Positions 43,547 to 52,120 of a stretch of 64,000 nucleotides of DNA are shown piece after piece. Where the stretch lies: contig JAFEAJ010000019.1 of assembly GCA_018266455.1 (NCBI GenBank), forward strand, positions 1-64,000, read 5' to 3'. The number at the start of each line of letters is the position of its first letter. The stretch's first letter is position 1. The notes under the pieces are model-generated. The model was not told the origin of the DNA, searched no databases, and saw nothing but the letters and a program-made list of their open reading frames with translations. Source of the DNA: Bacteroidota bacterium (GTDB taxonomy: Bacteria; Bacteroidota; Bacteroidia; Chitinophagales; Chitinophagaceae). The translations under genes were made by a program, and so were the position numbers.

Positions 43547-45280
43547 TCAAAGATTTCCTTTCTTTAATTCTCCCACTACGTGGTCACATGCCCTTGCCGT
43601 CAATGCCATGTATAAAATGCTCGGGCTTTGATTGCCTGTACTTGCCATGCATGCGCCATCTGTCACAAAAACATTTTTGCAATGGTGCAATGCATTCCAT
43701 TTATCCAGCATAGATGTTTTTGGGTCTGCGCCCATCCTGCACCCGCCCATTTCATGTATGTCTAGGCCGGGCGCCTGTTTGCTGTCTGAATGGGCAATGT
43801 TTTTCGCGCCAGCCTTGGTAAACATTTCTTCTGTTTGTACAAAAAAGTCATTCAACAATTTATCATCGTTGTCATCGTATTCAACAGAAGTTATTAATTG
43901 CGGGATGCCCCACTCATCTTTTTTATCTGTGCTTAAGCGCACATGGTTTTTTTCTTTCGGAATTGTTTCGCCCTGGACATAGGCATACACCCTCCATCCG
44001 CCGGGCTCTGCAAGAGATTCTTTATATGCCGCGCCAATTTGCTGCGAACCATTGCCATCATTGTTCCTTTCGCGGTGGGCACCGCAATAGGTTGTATATC
44101 CGCCCAAAAAATCAGTGTCGATTTTATGCAGGTTGCGATAATTGGCAATTATGGCATCTGTTGGGTTCCTGCCGTAATAATAAGAATCAGCAAACCCGTC
44201 AATTTCGCCGCCCAGCCAACCGCGATAATTATGAAAACAAATATATTTTCCAAGCAGCCCGTTATCATTTCCCAAACCATTTGGAAAGCGGTTGGATACG
44301 GAATTGAGCAAAATGAGGTTGCTGTTTAAAGCAGAACCGTTCACAAAAATTATTCTTGAGAAGAATTCTATTGCCTGCTTTGTGTTGGCATCAATAACAC
44401 GCACACCCCTTGCCTGCTGGCTTTGCTCATCATAAATAATGGAATGAACAACAGAGAAAGGGCGAATGGTAAGGTTGCCTGTTTTTTCGGCCCAGGGCAA
44501 TGTGGATGAATTTGAACTAAAATAACCGCCAAACGGGCATCCTCTCTGACATAGGTTTCTTGCCTGGCATTTTCCTCTCCCCTGTTCAATATGTATCGGG
44601 TTGGGCTGTGTTAAATGCGCCCAGCGTGCATGGACCAGGTAACGGCCACGATAATTTCCTGCAATGCTCTCCTTTAAATGCTGTTCAACACAATTCAACT
44701 CAAACGGTGGAAGAAATTCGCCATCAGGCATAGCTTCCAGCCCGTCTTTAGTGCCGCAAACACCAATAAATTTTTCAACGTGTGAATACCATGGAGCAAT
44801 ATCGGCATACCGTATTGGCCAATCCCATCCATAATTAAAGCGCCTGGGCCCAGTAAATTCAAAATCGCTCCATCGTTGCGTGCACCTGCCCCACGTTAAA
44901 GATTTTCCCCCAACCTGGTAACCGCGTATCCAGTCAAAAGGCTTTTCCTGTATGTAAGGGTGCTCATTGTCTTTTACAAAAAAATGCATTGCGGTTTCAT
45001 CAAAAGCATAGCAGTGCGAAACGAAAGGATTTGCTTTTTTGTCTTTTTCAGGCAATGAACCGCGATGTTTAAATTCCCATTGCGCTAATGTTGCGGTTGG
45101 GTAATCTTTTATATGTACCACATTTCTTCCTCTTTCCAGCACCAAAGTTTTCAGGCCTTTCTCACACAATTCTTTGGCAGCCCATCCCCCGCTGATGCCC
45201 GAGCCGATAACGATAGCATCGTAGGTGTGCTGCGCAACAGCTTTGTTATTGATATTTATTTTCAGCGAATCGTCAGGCAT
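43547..45280 (-). CDS. GMC-family FAD oxidoreductase, array member 4, catalytic Asn replaced by Ser
   Basis: A 577-residue flavoprotein of the FHNYRG subgroup (ICFHNYRGWLGG). It starts MPDDSLKININNKAVAQHTY; a 24-codon extension upstream is open but overlaps the VOC gene end and is not family-like. The cysteine motif CQARNLCQRGC and H509 (HEMGGCRMG) are intact. At the place where all other members have QNPS or HNPS, this one reads NQSPSILYM, so the second catalytic residue is Ser at 552 (codon complement at 43625-43627). The change needs a single base. It may lower or alter activity, or mark a structural partner. The rest of the protein is well conserved, so decay is not advanced. Confidence 0.9.
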   Translation of the reverse strand: MPDDSLKININNKAVAQHTYDAIVIGSGISGGWAAKELCEKGLKTLVLERGRNVVHIKDYPTATLAQWEFKHRGSLPEKDKKANPFVSHCYAFDETAMHFFVKDNEHPYIQEKPFDWIRGYQVGGKSLTWGRCTQRWSDFEFTGPRRFNYGWDWPIRYADIAPWYSHVEKFIGVCGTKDGLEAMPDGEFLPPFELNCVEQHLKESIAGNYRGRYLVHARWAHLTQPNPIHIEQGRGKCQARNLCQRGCPFGGYFSSNSSTLPWAEKTGNLTIRPFSVVHSIIYDEQSQQARGVRVIDANTKQAIEFFSRIIFVNGSALNSNLILLNSVSNRFPNGLGNDNGLLGKYICFHNYRGWLGGEIDGFADSYYYGRNPTDAIIANYRNLHKIDTDFLGGYTTYCGAHRERNNDGNGSQQIGAAYKESLAEPGGWRVYAYVQGETIPKEKNHVRLSTDKKDEWGIPQLITSVEYDDNDDKLLNDFFVQTEEMFTKAGAKNIAHSDSKQAPGLDIHEMGGCRMGADPKTSMLDKWNALHHCKNVFVTDGACMASTGNQSPSILYMALTARACDHVVGELKKGNL

Positions 45281-45348
45281 TACAGTAATGAAGATTTTAA
45301 AATACGATGTCGGGTCTCGGTTGACAACTGAAACAACCATTTTTTCAA

Positions 45349-45711
45349 TCAACCTACAGGTTGACCGAATTGCAACAAATAACCATTGTTATCATAAACA
45401 GCAAACTCCTTCATCCCCCATTCAAAACTTTCAGGTTCATAACTCACTTTAACTTTATCTTTCAGGTCCTGCCACAATGCATCAACATTATTGGTGTTAA
45501 AATAAAAGCTGCCCGTAAAAACAGGCTTTTCAAAAGGTTCATGATCATTAGGCGCCGCGATCATTATCTCTACCTCATCTTTTCTTAAATTAGCCCAGCC
45601 CCATTCATCACTCCTGCCGGTTACTTCAAACCCGAGTATTGATGTATAAAATTCAAGCGTGTCATTAAACTTTTGTGTTCGCAGCATTGGCCTTAGGAAT
45701 TGGAGCTTCAT
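45349..45711 (-). CDS. VOC-family (glyoxalase/bleomycin resistance-like) protein
   Basis: A 120-residue protein with the two beta-alpha-beta-beta-beta modules of the vicinal oxygen chelate superfamily: MKLQFLRPMLRTQKFNDTLEFY with the first LGFEVTGR strand region, then GSFYFNTNNVDALWQDLKDK and EFAVYDNNGYLLQFGQPVG, where the final Glu-type metal position reads Gln (LLQFG). Many family members have Glu there, so metal binding may be weakened. The ATG ending at 45711 avoids an eight-codon A+T-rich extension. It sits between GMC members 4 and 5 on the same strand. Whether it belongs to the pathway is not clear; isomerase, dioxygenase and binding functions all occur in this family. Confidence 0.82.
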   Translation of the reverse strand: MKLQFLRPMLRTQKFNDTLEFYTSILGFEVTGRSDEWGWANLRKDEVEIMIAAPNDHEPFEKPVFTGSFYFNTNNVDALWQDLKDKVKVSYEPESFEWGMKEFAVYDNNGYLLQFGQPVG

Positions 45712-45820
45712 CCGAATAAATTTTTTATACAGCATTTAGGTTTATAAGATAATGAATCATGAATTGTAACAAGACAGGATAATCCATAGTTATCATTCGC
45801 CCTGTATACCTCAAACTTTT

Positions 45821-47500
45821 CTAAATGTTCCCTTTCTTCAATTCTGCTACAGCATGATCTGCTGCACGGGCGGTAAATGCCATATAGCCGAGAGACGGGT
45901 TATGACAGGCTGCTGATACCATAAACGAGCCATCGGTAACAAACACATTCATCGCGTCCCAAACCTGGTTCCATTTATTGAGCACCGATGTTTTCGGGTC
46001 TTTGCCCATTCTTGCCGTTCCCATTTCGTGGATGCCCCGGCCAAGATAGGGATTACTGTCATGGCCTTTTACATTTTTCACTCCGGCTGCTTCAAGCATT
46101 TCGATGGCATCCTGCTGCATGTCCTTGCGCATCTTCAATTCGTTTTCTTTCAGCTCTGCATCAATAGCCAACACGTTCAGCCCCCATTTGTCTTTTTTGT
46201 TTTTGTCAAGCGAGGCCTTGTTTTCATGATATGGCAAAGTTTCACCAAAGCCTCCGATCCCCATTCGCCAATGACCTGGCACGCTCAATGCCTCTTTCAG
46301 GTTTTCTCCAATATTTAATTCTGCAACATCCCTGCTCCAGCCTTCCCTATTACCTCCGCCCTGGTAACCAAAACCGCGCAGGTAATCCCGTTTATCGCCA
46401 AACAGGTTCCTGAAACGGGGTATATAAACACCATTCGCTCTTCTGCCGTAATAATACTTGTCTTCATAACCTTCCACCTCGCCAGAAGCGCCCACGCCCA
46501 AATGATGGTCCATCAGGTTATGGCCAAGCTCGCCGCTGCTGCTGCCCAAGCCATCAGGCCAAACATCAGTAGCTGAGTTCATCAGCACCCATGCGCTATT
46601 TAAGGTAGATGCATTAAGGAAAATTATTTTTGCTTTATACTCATACGTCTTCATCGTTTCTGCATCCAGCACTTCCACGCCTGTTGCACGTTTTTTATCT
46701 TTGTCGTATAAAATTTTTGTAACGATGCTCCAGGGCCTTACTGTTAAATTTCCCGTTTTCATGGCGGCGGGGAGGGTGGAGGATTGTGTGCTGAAATAGC
46801 CACCGTAAGGACAGCCGAGCCAGCATTTGTTTCGGAACTGGCATTGTGTCCTTCCGGGAAGAGGCAATGTGATATTAGCAACCCGGCCGATGATCATGTG
46901 CCGTGTGCCTTTATAATGATCTTTTATCCTGGCCGCAACATCTTTTTCTACACAAGTCATTTCCATGGGTGGCTGAAATTCGCCATCAGGCAATTGAGGG
47001 AGGCCTTCCTTGGACCCGCTGATGCCGGCAAATTTTTCAACATAACTGTACCATGGCGCTATTTCATTATAACGGACAGGCCAGTCGACAGCGATGCCTT
47101 CTTTTGCATTTGCCTCAAGATCAAAATTGCTTAAACGATAGCTCTGTCTTCCCCACATCAATGACCTTCCGCCAACATGATAACCGCGGAACCAGTCGAA
47201 GCGTTTTGTTTCGGTATATGGGCACTCTGAATCCTTAACCCAGTAATCGAGATTCGTTTCATTCAGCGGGTAATCCCGTTTTAACACAGGATAGTCTTTT
47301 ATCATTTGCTGTGTGCGCCTGCCGCGGTGAGGAAAATCCCATGCTTCTTTGTTGGCACTCAAGTAATCCTTAACGTGCTCAATGTTGCGGCCCCGGTCGA
47401 GCATCAATGTCTTCAGCCCTTTTTCAGTGAGCTCTTTTGCTGCCCATCCGCCGCTGATGCCCGAACCGATTACGATGGCATCATAAGTGTTATCGGCCAT
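45821..47500 (-). CDS. GMC-family FAD oxidoreductase, array member 5
   Basis: A 559-residue flavoprotein of the LMDHH subgroup with a short start, MADNTYDAIVIGSGISGGWA. GSGISGG is at 12-18, the cysteine motif at C220, C226 and C230 (CQFRNKCWLGC), and the catalytic pair is H491 (HEMGTARMG) and N534. The Gln before the Asn is replaced by His (ACHNPSLGYM), a difference from the other members. It is very close to member 6: two tracts are almost identical at the DNA level (46504-46570 and 46650-46696 against 48473-48539 and 48619-48665). That suggests a recent duplication or gene conversion. No export signal is visible. Confidence 0.92.
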   Translation of the reverse strand: MADNTYDAIVIGSGISGGWAAKELTEKGLKTLMLDRGRNIEHVKDYLSANKEAWDFPHRGRRTQQMIKDYPVLKRDYPLNETNLDYWVKDSECPYTETKRFDWFRGYHVGGRSLMWGRQSYRLSNFDLEANAKEGIAVDWPVRYNEIAPWYSYVEKFAGISGSKEGLPQLPDGEFQPPMEMTCVEKDVAARIKDHYKGTRHMIIGRVANITLPLPGRTQCQFRNKCWLGCPYGGYFSTQSSTLPAAMKTGNLTVRPWSIVTKILYDKDKKRATGVEVLDAETMKTYEYKAKIIFLNASTLNSAWVLMNSATDVWPDGLGSSSGELGHNLMDHHLGVGASGEVEGYEDKYYYGRRANGVYIPRFRNLFGDKRDYLRGFGYQGGGNREGWSRDVAELNIGENLKEALSVPGHWRMGIGGFGETLPYHENKASLDKNKKDKWGLNVLAIDAELKENELKMRKDMQQDAIEMLEAAGVKNVKGHDSNPYLGRGIHEMGTARMGKDPKTSVLNKWNQVWDAMNVFVTDGSFMVSAACHNPSLGYMAFTARAADHAVAELKKGNI

Positions 47501-47789
47501 ATTGATTTAAAATTTTTATGATGGAGAAAATTAAATTGCTGCTGCCAGAGAAACTGTCTAAAAATAATTTAAAGAACTTCACATAACAACTGTTCAACTT
47601 TTACAAAGCTTGTAAGTGATGATAAATTGGATGATCCAGCATGAGCTTTGGTAAAGGTTAACCTGCTCTGCTGGTTGTTCCAATAATCATTTCTATACAG
47701 CTTCTGATAAGGGCTTGATTATATTCTTCCGATTGAAAAGACCGGAGCTATTCAAATTTTCAATTGTTCATCATCTCCAAATCTGCCGG

Positions 47790-49466
47790 TTACAAATTCC
47801 CTTTCTTCAACTCGCTCACAGCGTGGTCTGCAGCGCGTGCAGTGAATGCCATATAAGTGAGCGATGGATTTTGGCAAGCTGCAGATGTCATGAACGACCC
47901 ATCGGTAACAAACACGTTTTGCGCATCCCAAACCTGGTTCCATTTATTCAGCACCGATGTTTTAGGGTCTTTGCCCATCCTGGCTGTCCCCATTTCATGA
48001 ATGCCGCGGCCGAGGTAAGGATTGCTATCGCCCCCCTGCACATTTTTTACTCCTGCCGCTTCAAGCATTTCTTTCGCATCGTTCAGCATGTCCTTGCGCA
48101 TCTTCAATTCGTTTTCTTTCAGCTCGGCATCAATAGCCAGCACATTGAGCCCCCATTTATCTTGCTTTGTTTTATCGAGCGTAACTTTGTTTTCATGATA
48201 AGGCAGGGTTTCGCCAAAACCGCCCATTCCAAAATTCCACCCACCCGGTTCAGTTAAGGCATCTTTATATTCACCGCCAATACTATATTCGGCAACATTT
48301 TGGCTCCACCCTTCACGGCCGCCACCGCCCTGGTATCCAAACCCACGCAAATAATCTCTTTTGTCTCCGAAAAAATTCCTGTAACGGGGAATGTACACCC
48401 CATTTGGCCTTCTGCCGAAATAGTATTTATCCTCATACCCATCGATGGTGCCTCCCGCCGAAACATTCAGGTGATGGTCCATCAGGTTATGGCCAAGCTC
48501 TCCGCTGCTGCTGCCCAAGCCATCAGGCCAAACATCAGTTGCTGAGTTCAGCAATATCCATGCGCTGTTCAAAGTAGATGCATTCAGAAAAACGATCTTT
48601 GCTTTGTATTCATAAGTTTTCATCGTTTCTGCATCCAGCACTTCCACGCCTGTTGCACGTTTTTTGTCCTTGTCGTATAAAATTTTTGTAACAATGCTCC
48701 ATGGGCGTACAGTGAGGTTGCCCGTTTTCATGGCTGCAGGAAGCGTTGCGGCCTGTGTGCTGAAATAGCCGCCATAAGGGCAGCCGTACCAGCATTTGTC
48801 GCGGAACTGGCATTGCCTTCCGCTGAGTGGCACCGTTGCATGAGCGCAGCGGCCAATGATCATTTTCCTTGACCCTTTATAGTGTTCTTTGATCCTTGCA
48901 GATACGTCTTTTTCAACACAGTTCATTTCCATCGGAGGAAGGAATTCGCTGTCCGGCAACTCAGGCAGCCCTTCTTTAGATCCGCTTACCCCCGCAAATT
49001 TTTCAACATAACTGTACCATGGCTCAATGTCTTTATATCTCACTGGCCAGTCTATTGCTATGCCATCTTTTGCATTCTCTTCAAAATACAGGTCGCTCCA
49101 GCGATAGCTTTGCCTGCCCCATAATAATGAGCGGCCACCAACATGATAACCACGGAACCAGTCAAACCTTTTTATTTCGGTATATGGGCTGTCTTTGTCG
49201 CTTGCCCACCACGAAAGGTTCCTTTCATTCAGCGGGTAATCTCTTTTCAGCACCGGGTAATTTTTAATCATTTGCTGAGTGCGCTCGCCGCGATGCGGGT
49301 AATCCCATGCTTCTTTGTTGGCTTCTGTATAGTCCTTAATGTGCTCTATGTTCATCCCACGCTCCAGCATGATTGTTTTCAAGCCTTTTTCGGTCAATTC
49401 TTTTGCTGCCCAGCCACCGCTGATCCCTGAGCCGATTACGATGGCATCATAAGTGTTGTCCGCCAT
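47790..49466 (-). CDS. GMC-family FAD oxidoreductase, array member 6
   Basis: A 558-residue flavoprotein, the closest relative of member 5, with which it shares the MADNTYDAIVIGSGISGG start. The cysteine motif is CQFRDKCWYGC and the catalytic pair H490 (HEMGTARMG) and N533 (CQNPSLTYM). The subgroup segment is LMDHHLNVSAGG with YYFGRRPNGVYIPRYRNFF, a Tyr to Phe difference in the YYYGRR motif. It is the first member of the array in the direction of transcription. The 289 bases to member 5 hold no gene. As in the other members, the distance from the catalytic His to the C-terminal residue is 69 positions. Confidence 0.92.
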   Translation of the reverse strand: MADNTYDAIVIGSGISGGWAAKELTEKGLKTIMLERGMNIEHIKDYTEANKEAWDYPHRGERTQQMIKNYPVLKRDYPLNERNLSWWASDKDSPYTEIKRFDWFRGYHVGGRSLLWGRQSYRWSDLYFEENAKDGIAIDWPVRYKDIEPWYSYVEKFAGVSGSKEGLPELPDSEFLPPMEMNCVEKDVSARIKEHYKGSRKMIIGRCAHATVPLSGRQCQFRDKCWYGCPYGGYFSTQAATLPAAMKTGNLTVRPWSIVTKILYDKDKKRATGVEVLDAETMKTYEYKAKIVFLNASTLNSAWILLNSATDVWPDGLGSSSGELGHNLMDHHLNVSAGGTIDGYEDKYYFGRRPNGVYIPRYRNFFGDKRDYLRGFGYQGGGGREGWSQNVAEYSIGGEYKDALTEPGGWNFGMGGFGETLPYHENKVTLDKTKQDKWGLNVLAIDAELKENELKMRKDMLNDAKEMLEAAGVKNVQGGDSNPYLGRGIHEMGTARMGKDPKTSVLNKWNQVWDAQNVFVTDGSFMTSAACQNPSLTYMAFTARAADHAVSELKKGNL

Positions 49467-49597
49467 GATTCTTTCTTTTTATTTGTGTTTTATAAATTGT
49501 TTTCGGTTATCCATTATCGTTAATGCCCAATGGGAAATTAGCCACACTTCACCAATAACCTATGCCCGGTTAACGACCCATTATTGCCCATTCACCG

Positions 49598-50488
49598 CTA
49601 TACATCACAAATCTCAACGCACTTTTTTAAAGACGCCATTTTATCAGGGTTTTTTGGAATGAATTCCTGAGCAACATATCCTTTATAGCCTGTTGCAACA
49701 ATCGCTTTCATTATAGCTGCATAATTCAGCTCCTGGGTATCGTCAATTTCATTTCTGCCAGGCACGCCGCCCGTGTGATAATGGCCGATGAATTCATGAT
49801 AATCCTGTATGGTCCGGATCACATCTCCCTCATCGATCTGCATGTGGTAAATATCATAAAGCAATTTGAAATTGGGAGAATTCAGGCGCTTGCACAATTC
49901 TACCCCCCAAAGCGTTTTGTCGCACATATAATCTTTGTGATCGATCTTGCTGTTCAGCAATTCCATCACGATGGTCACATTATTTTTTTCTGCAAGCGGC
50001 AAAATTTTCTGAAGCCCTTCCACGCAATGATCGAGGCCGGTCCAGTCGTCCATGCCAGCGCGTGCCCCACTGAAACAGATCAGGTTTTTGTAACCGGCTT
50101 TTGCCACCAATGGAATGGCTTCCAGGTAATCGTTTATGAGATGATCATGGTATTCTTTATGGTTCCATCCTTTGTACAACCCAAGGTTATTATTGGTATA
50201 GCACATAGAACAGTAAACACCATTTTGCTGAAGCACGGGCCAGTCTTTTGAAGCAAGAAGGTCAATCGCACTGAACCCTATTTTTTTTACCGCTTTGCAA
50301 AGCTGGTCGAGTGTCATGTCTTCATAAATCCATTGACAAACGGAGTGGTTGATATTTCCTTTCAAGGCAAAAATTTTTTTTTGTTCAGAAGAAAAAGCGG
50401 TTGATGGAATAATTCCCGCTGTGCCAAGTGCTGCAGTGCCTGCTACGATACTTTTTATGGCGCTACGCCGTGAATGTTTGTTCGGCAT
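49598..50488 (-). CDS. Exported TIM-barrel isomerase (hydroxypyruvate isomerase/xylose isomerase-like)
   Basis: A 296-residue protein with a Tat-like signal (SRRSAIKSIVAGTAALGTAG) and a TIM barrel of the sugar phosphate isomerase/epimerase (AP endonuclease 2) superfamily. The metal-binding set is visible: Glu in VTIVMELLNS, Asp and His in KLLYDIYHMQIDEGD, His in FIGHYHTGGVPGRNEID and Glu in GYVAQEFIPKN. Its sequence is nearest to the hydroxypyruvate isomerase group. Exported relatives in Bacteroidota are thought to act on keto or enolised sugars in the periplasm. It is located 132 bases upstream of GMC member 6 and likely cotranscribed. The substrate is unknown. Confidence 0.85.
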   Translation of the reverse strand: MPNKHSRRSAIKSIVAGTAALGTAGIIPSTAFSSEQKKIFALKGNINHSVCQWIYEDMTLDQLCKAVKKIGFSAIDLLASKDWPVLQQNGVYCSMCYTNNNLGLYKGWNHKEYHDHLINDYLEAIPLVAKAGYKNLICFSGARAGMDDWTGLDHCVEGLQKILPLAEKNNVTIVMELLNSKIDHKDYMCDKTLWGVELCKRLNSPNFKLLYDIYHMQIDEGDVIRTIQDYHEFIGHYHTGGVPGRNEIDDTQELNYAAIMKAIVATGYKGYVAQEFIPKNPDKMASLKKCVEICDV

Positions 50489-50603
50489 GAATATAATTTC
50501 GTTAAAAAGGTAAATTACGAAAAACCGGTTGTTTTCAATTAAATAAAATAATTGGCGGTATTAAAAAGGTAAGAATGGTTGAACACAGCATTCTCTTCGT
50601 TGA

Positions 50604-51884
50604 TCATGCTGCAACATCAGCGAGCACGGGCTTTTTTCTTCCGCGCATATAAAAAAACAACCCGGCAAAAACCACTATCAGCACCACAGGTATGATCATC
50701 GTAACATTAATAATTTCCGGGCCGGCCGCCTTCTTTGCTTCATTTAGCACATTGGCAAAATCAGATCCGGCAGGAGCCGAATTGTATTTGCTGATATCTG
50801 CCCCGACAGGAAGTTTTCCGGCTATCAGCTTGTCGTAATACCCTCCCATAAATATCATATAAACAGAAACCGCAAACATACCCGCGCCGCCCATCAGGTT
50901 CATTCCCACGGCACCTGTTTTTGGTAAATTTTCAGAAACAAAACCCAGCATCGTGGGCCAGAAATAACAAACGCCGATACCGAATATTAATGCACCTGCA
51001 AAAAGCATATTGCCGCCCGAGTGGCCCAACAGATACAAGCCCAGCGCAGCGAAAATTGCAGAGAACAAAAGGACACCGCTGGGCGAAAGCCTGTGAACTA
51101 CGGGCCCGGCAAATGCCCTTCCAAGAACCATTACTCCTGTTTCAATAGTCAATAATAAAATAGCATTATCGCTTACGTTCCGCAGAAGCACATCGATCCA
51201 TTGACCGGTGAACAACTCTGTAATGGCTGTGCCAAACATGCAAATGATCATGAAAACAAATAAGGGATTGAGCAATGCCTTGTACATCTCGCCGGTTGAT
51301 ATGCCTGCTGATACCCTTTCAGTCACCGGGAACTCCAACCGGGAGAACATGTAACCATAAATTGCAGTGGGCACAAGCATGGTCGCCACTTCCACCTGCC
51401 AGCTCGCTCCTACTTTGTTTAACAGGAAAACAATCAATGTGCCGATTACTATACCGCCGGGAAACCACAGGTGAAAATGATTAAGCTTGGTGGTCTTGTT
51501 ATCGGTATAGAGAGAAGCCACCAAAGGGTTGCAGGCGGCTTCAACGGTCCCGTTAGCAATGCCGATAAGCAGGGTAGACAAAAATAAAGGCCAGTAACCT
51601 TTTGCAAAAACAGTAAGGATGATGCCAAGAAGATGAAATAAAAATGCCAGCAGCAACAGTCTTTTCATACCAATGATGTCAACTACTATACCGCCAATGA
51701 CTACCGCAAGCGGGAACCCCCAAAAAGCAGTAGCGGCAATAGTTCCCAATTGCGAAGCGTCAAGGTTGAATTTCGTTCCCAGGGTCCCCAGTATGCCCGC
51801 CCTGATGCCAAATGAAAGCGAGGTAACGAGTAGTGCGAGGCAAGATGCCCAAAAAAGTTTGTCCCGGTTAATGTTAGATTGCAT
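50604..51884 (-). CDS. Major facilitator superfamily transporter, probable sugar carrier
   Basis: A 426-residue membrane protein with about 12 helices, the first beginning LFWASCLALLVTSLSFGIRA. The MFS motif between helices 2 and 3 appears as GGIVVDIIGMKRLLLLAF. Conserved loops include LIGIANGTVEAACNPLVASL, resembling the FucP/sugar subgroup, and LNHFHLWFPGGIVIGTL. The extended loop near residues 355-395 (ADISKYNSAPAGSDFANVLN) is polar and probably periplasmic. It is the first gene of the minus-strand group and is divergent from the Gfo gene, so it could import the product of the periplasmic enzymes. The transported compound is inferred from context only. Confidence 0.9.
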   Translation of the reverse strand: MQSNINRDKLFWASCLALLVTSLSFGIRAGILGTLGTKFNLDASQLGTIAATAFWGFPLAVVIGGIVVDIIGMKRLLLLAFLFHLLGIILTVFAKGYWPLFLSTLLIGIANGTVEAACNPLVASLYTDNKTTKLNHFHLWFPGGIVIGTLIVFLLNKVGASWQVEVATMLVPTAIYGYMFSRLEFPVTERVSAGISTGEMYKALLNPLFVFMIICMFGTAITELFTGQWIDVLLRNVSDNAILLLTIETGVMVLGRAFAGPVVHRLSPSGVLLFSAIFAALGLYLLGHSGGNMLFAGALIFGIGVCYFWPTMLGFVSENLPKTGAVGMNLMGGAGMFAVSVYMIFMGGYYDKLIAGKLPVGADISKYNSAPAGSDFANVLNEAKKAAGPEIINVTMIIPVVLIVVFAGLFFYMRGRKKPVLADVAA

Positions 51885-51970
51885 GGCAAGTTTGTTTTGG
51901 ATGTAAACTGTCGTTGGTTAAGCATGCTATATAAAAAATTTGTTCCCCGTCCTTTTACGGAAATTAAATT

Positions 51971-52089
51971 TTTGAAATAGATTCGTAAATGTAATTTTTA
52001 TTTTGAAATAATCATCATTATTAAATGTTGGGTTGACAATTTTAAAAAGATTTTTATTTTAATCAACCGATTGTCTCAACTTTGAAATA
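51971..52089. repeat. Three TTTGAAATA direct repeats in the divergent control region
   Basis: TTTGAAATA occurs at 51971-51979, 52012-52020 and 52081-52089, all in the same orientation in the 236-base A+T-rich spacer between the MFS and Gfo genes; two copies are followed by AT(C/T). Spacings of 41 and 69 bases are near whole helical turns for the first pair. They are candidates for binding sites of a regulator controlling both directions. Confidence 0.4.
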
Positions 52090-52120
52090 ATTCTTTCATT
52101 TTAAGCATAAAAAAAATATC

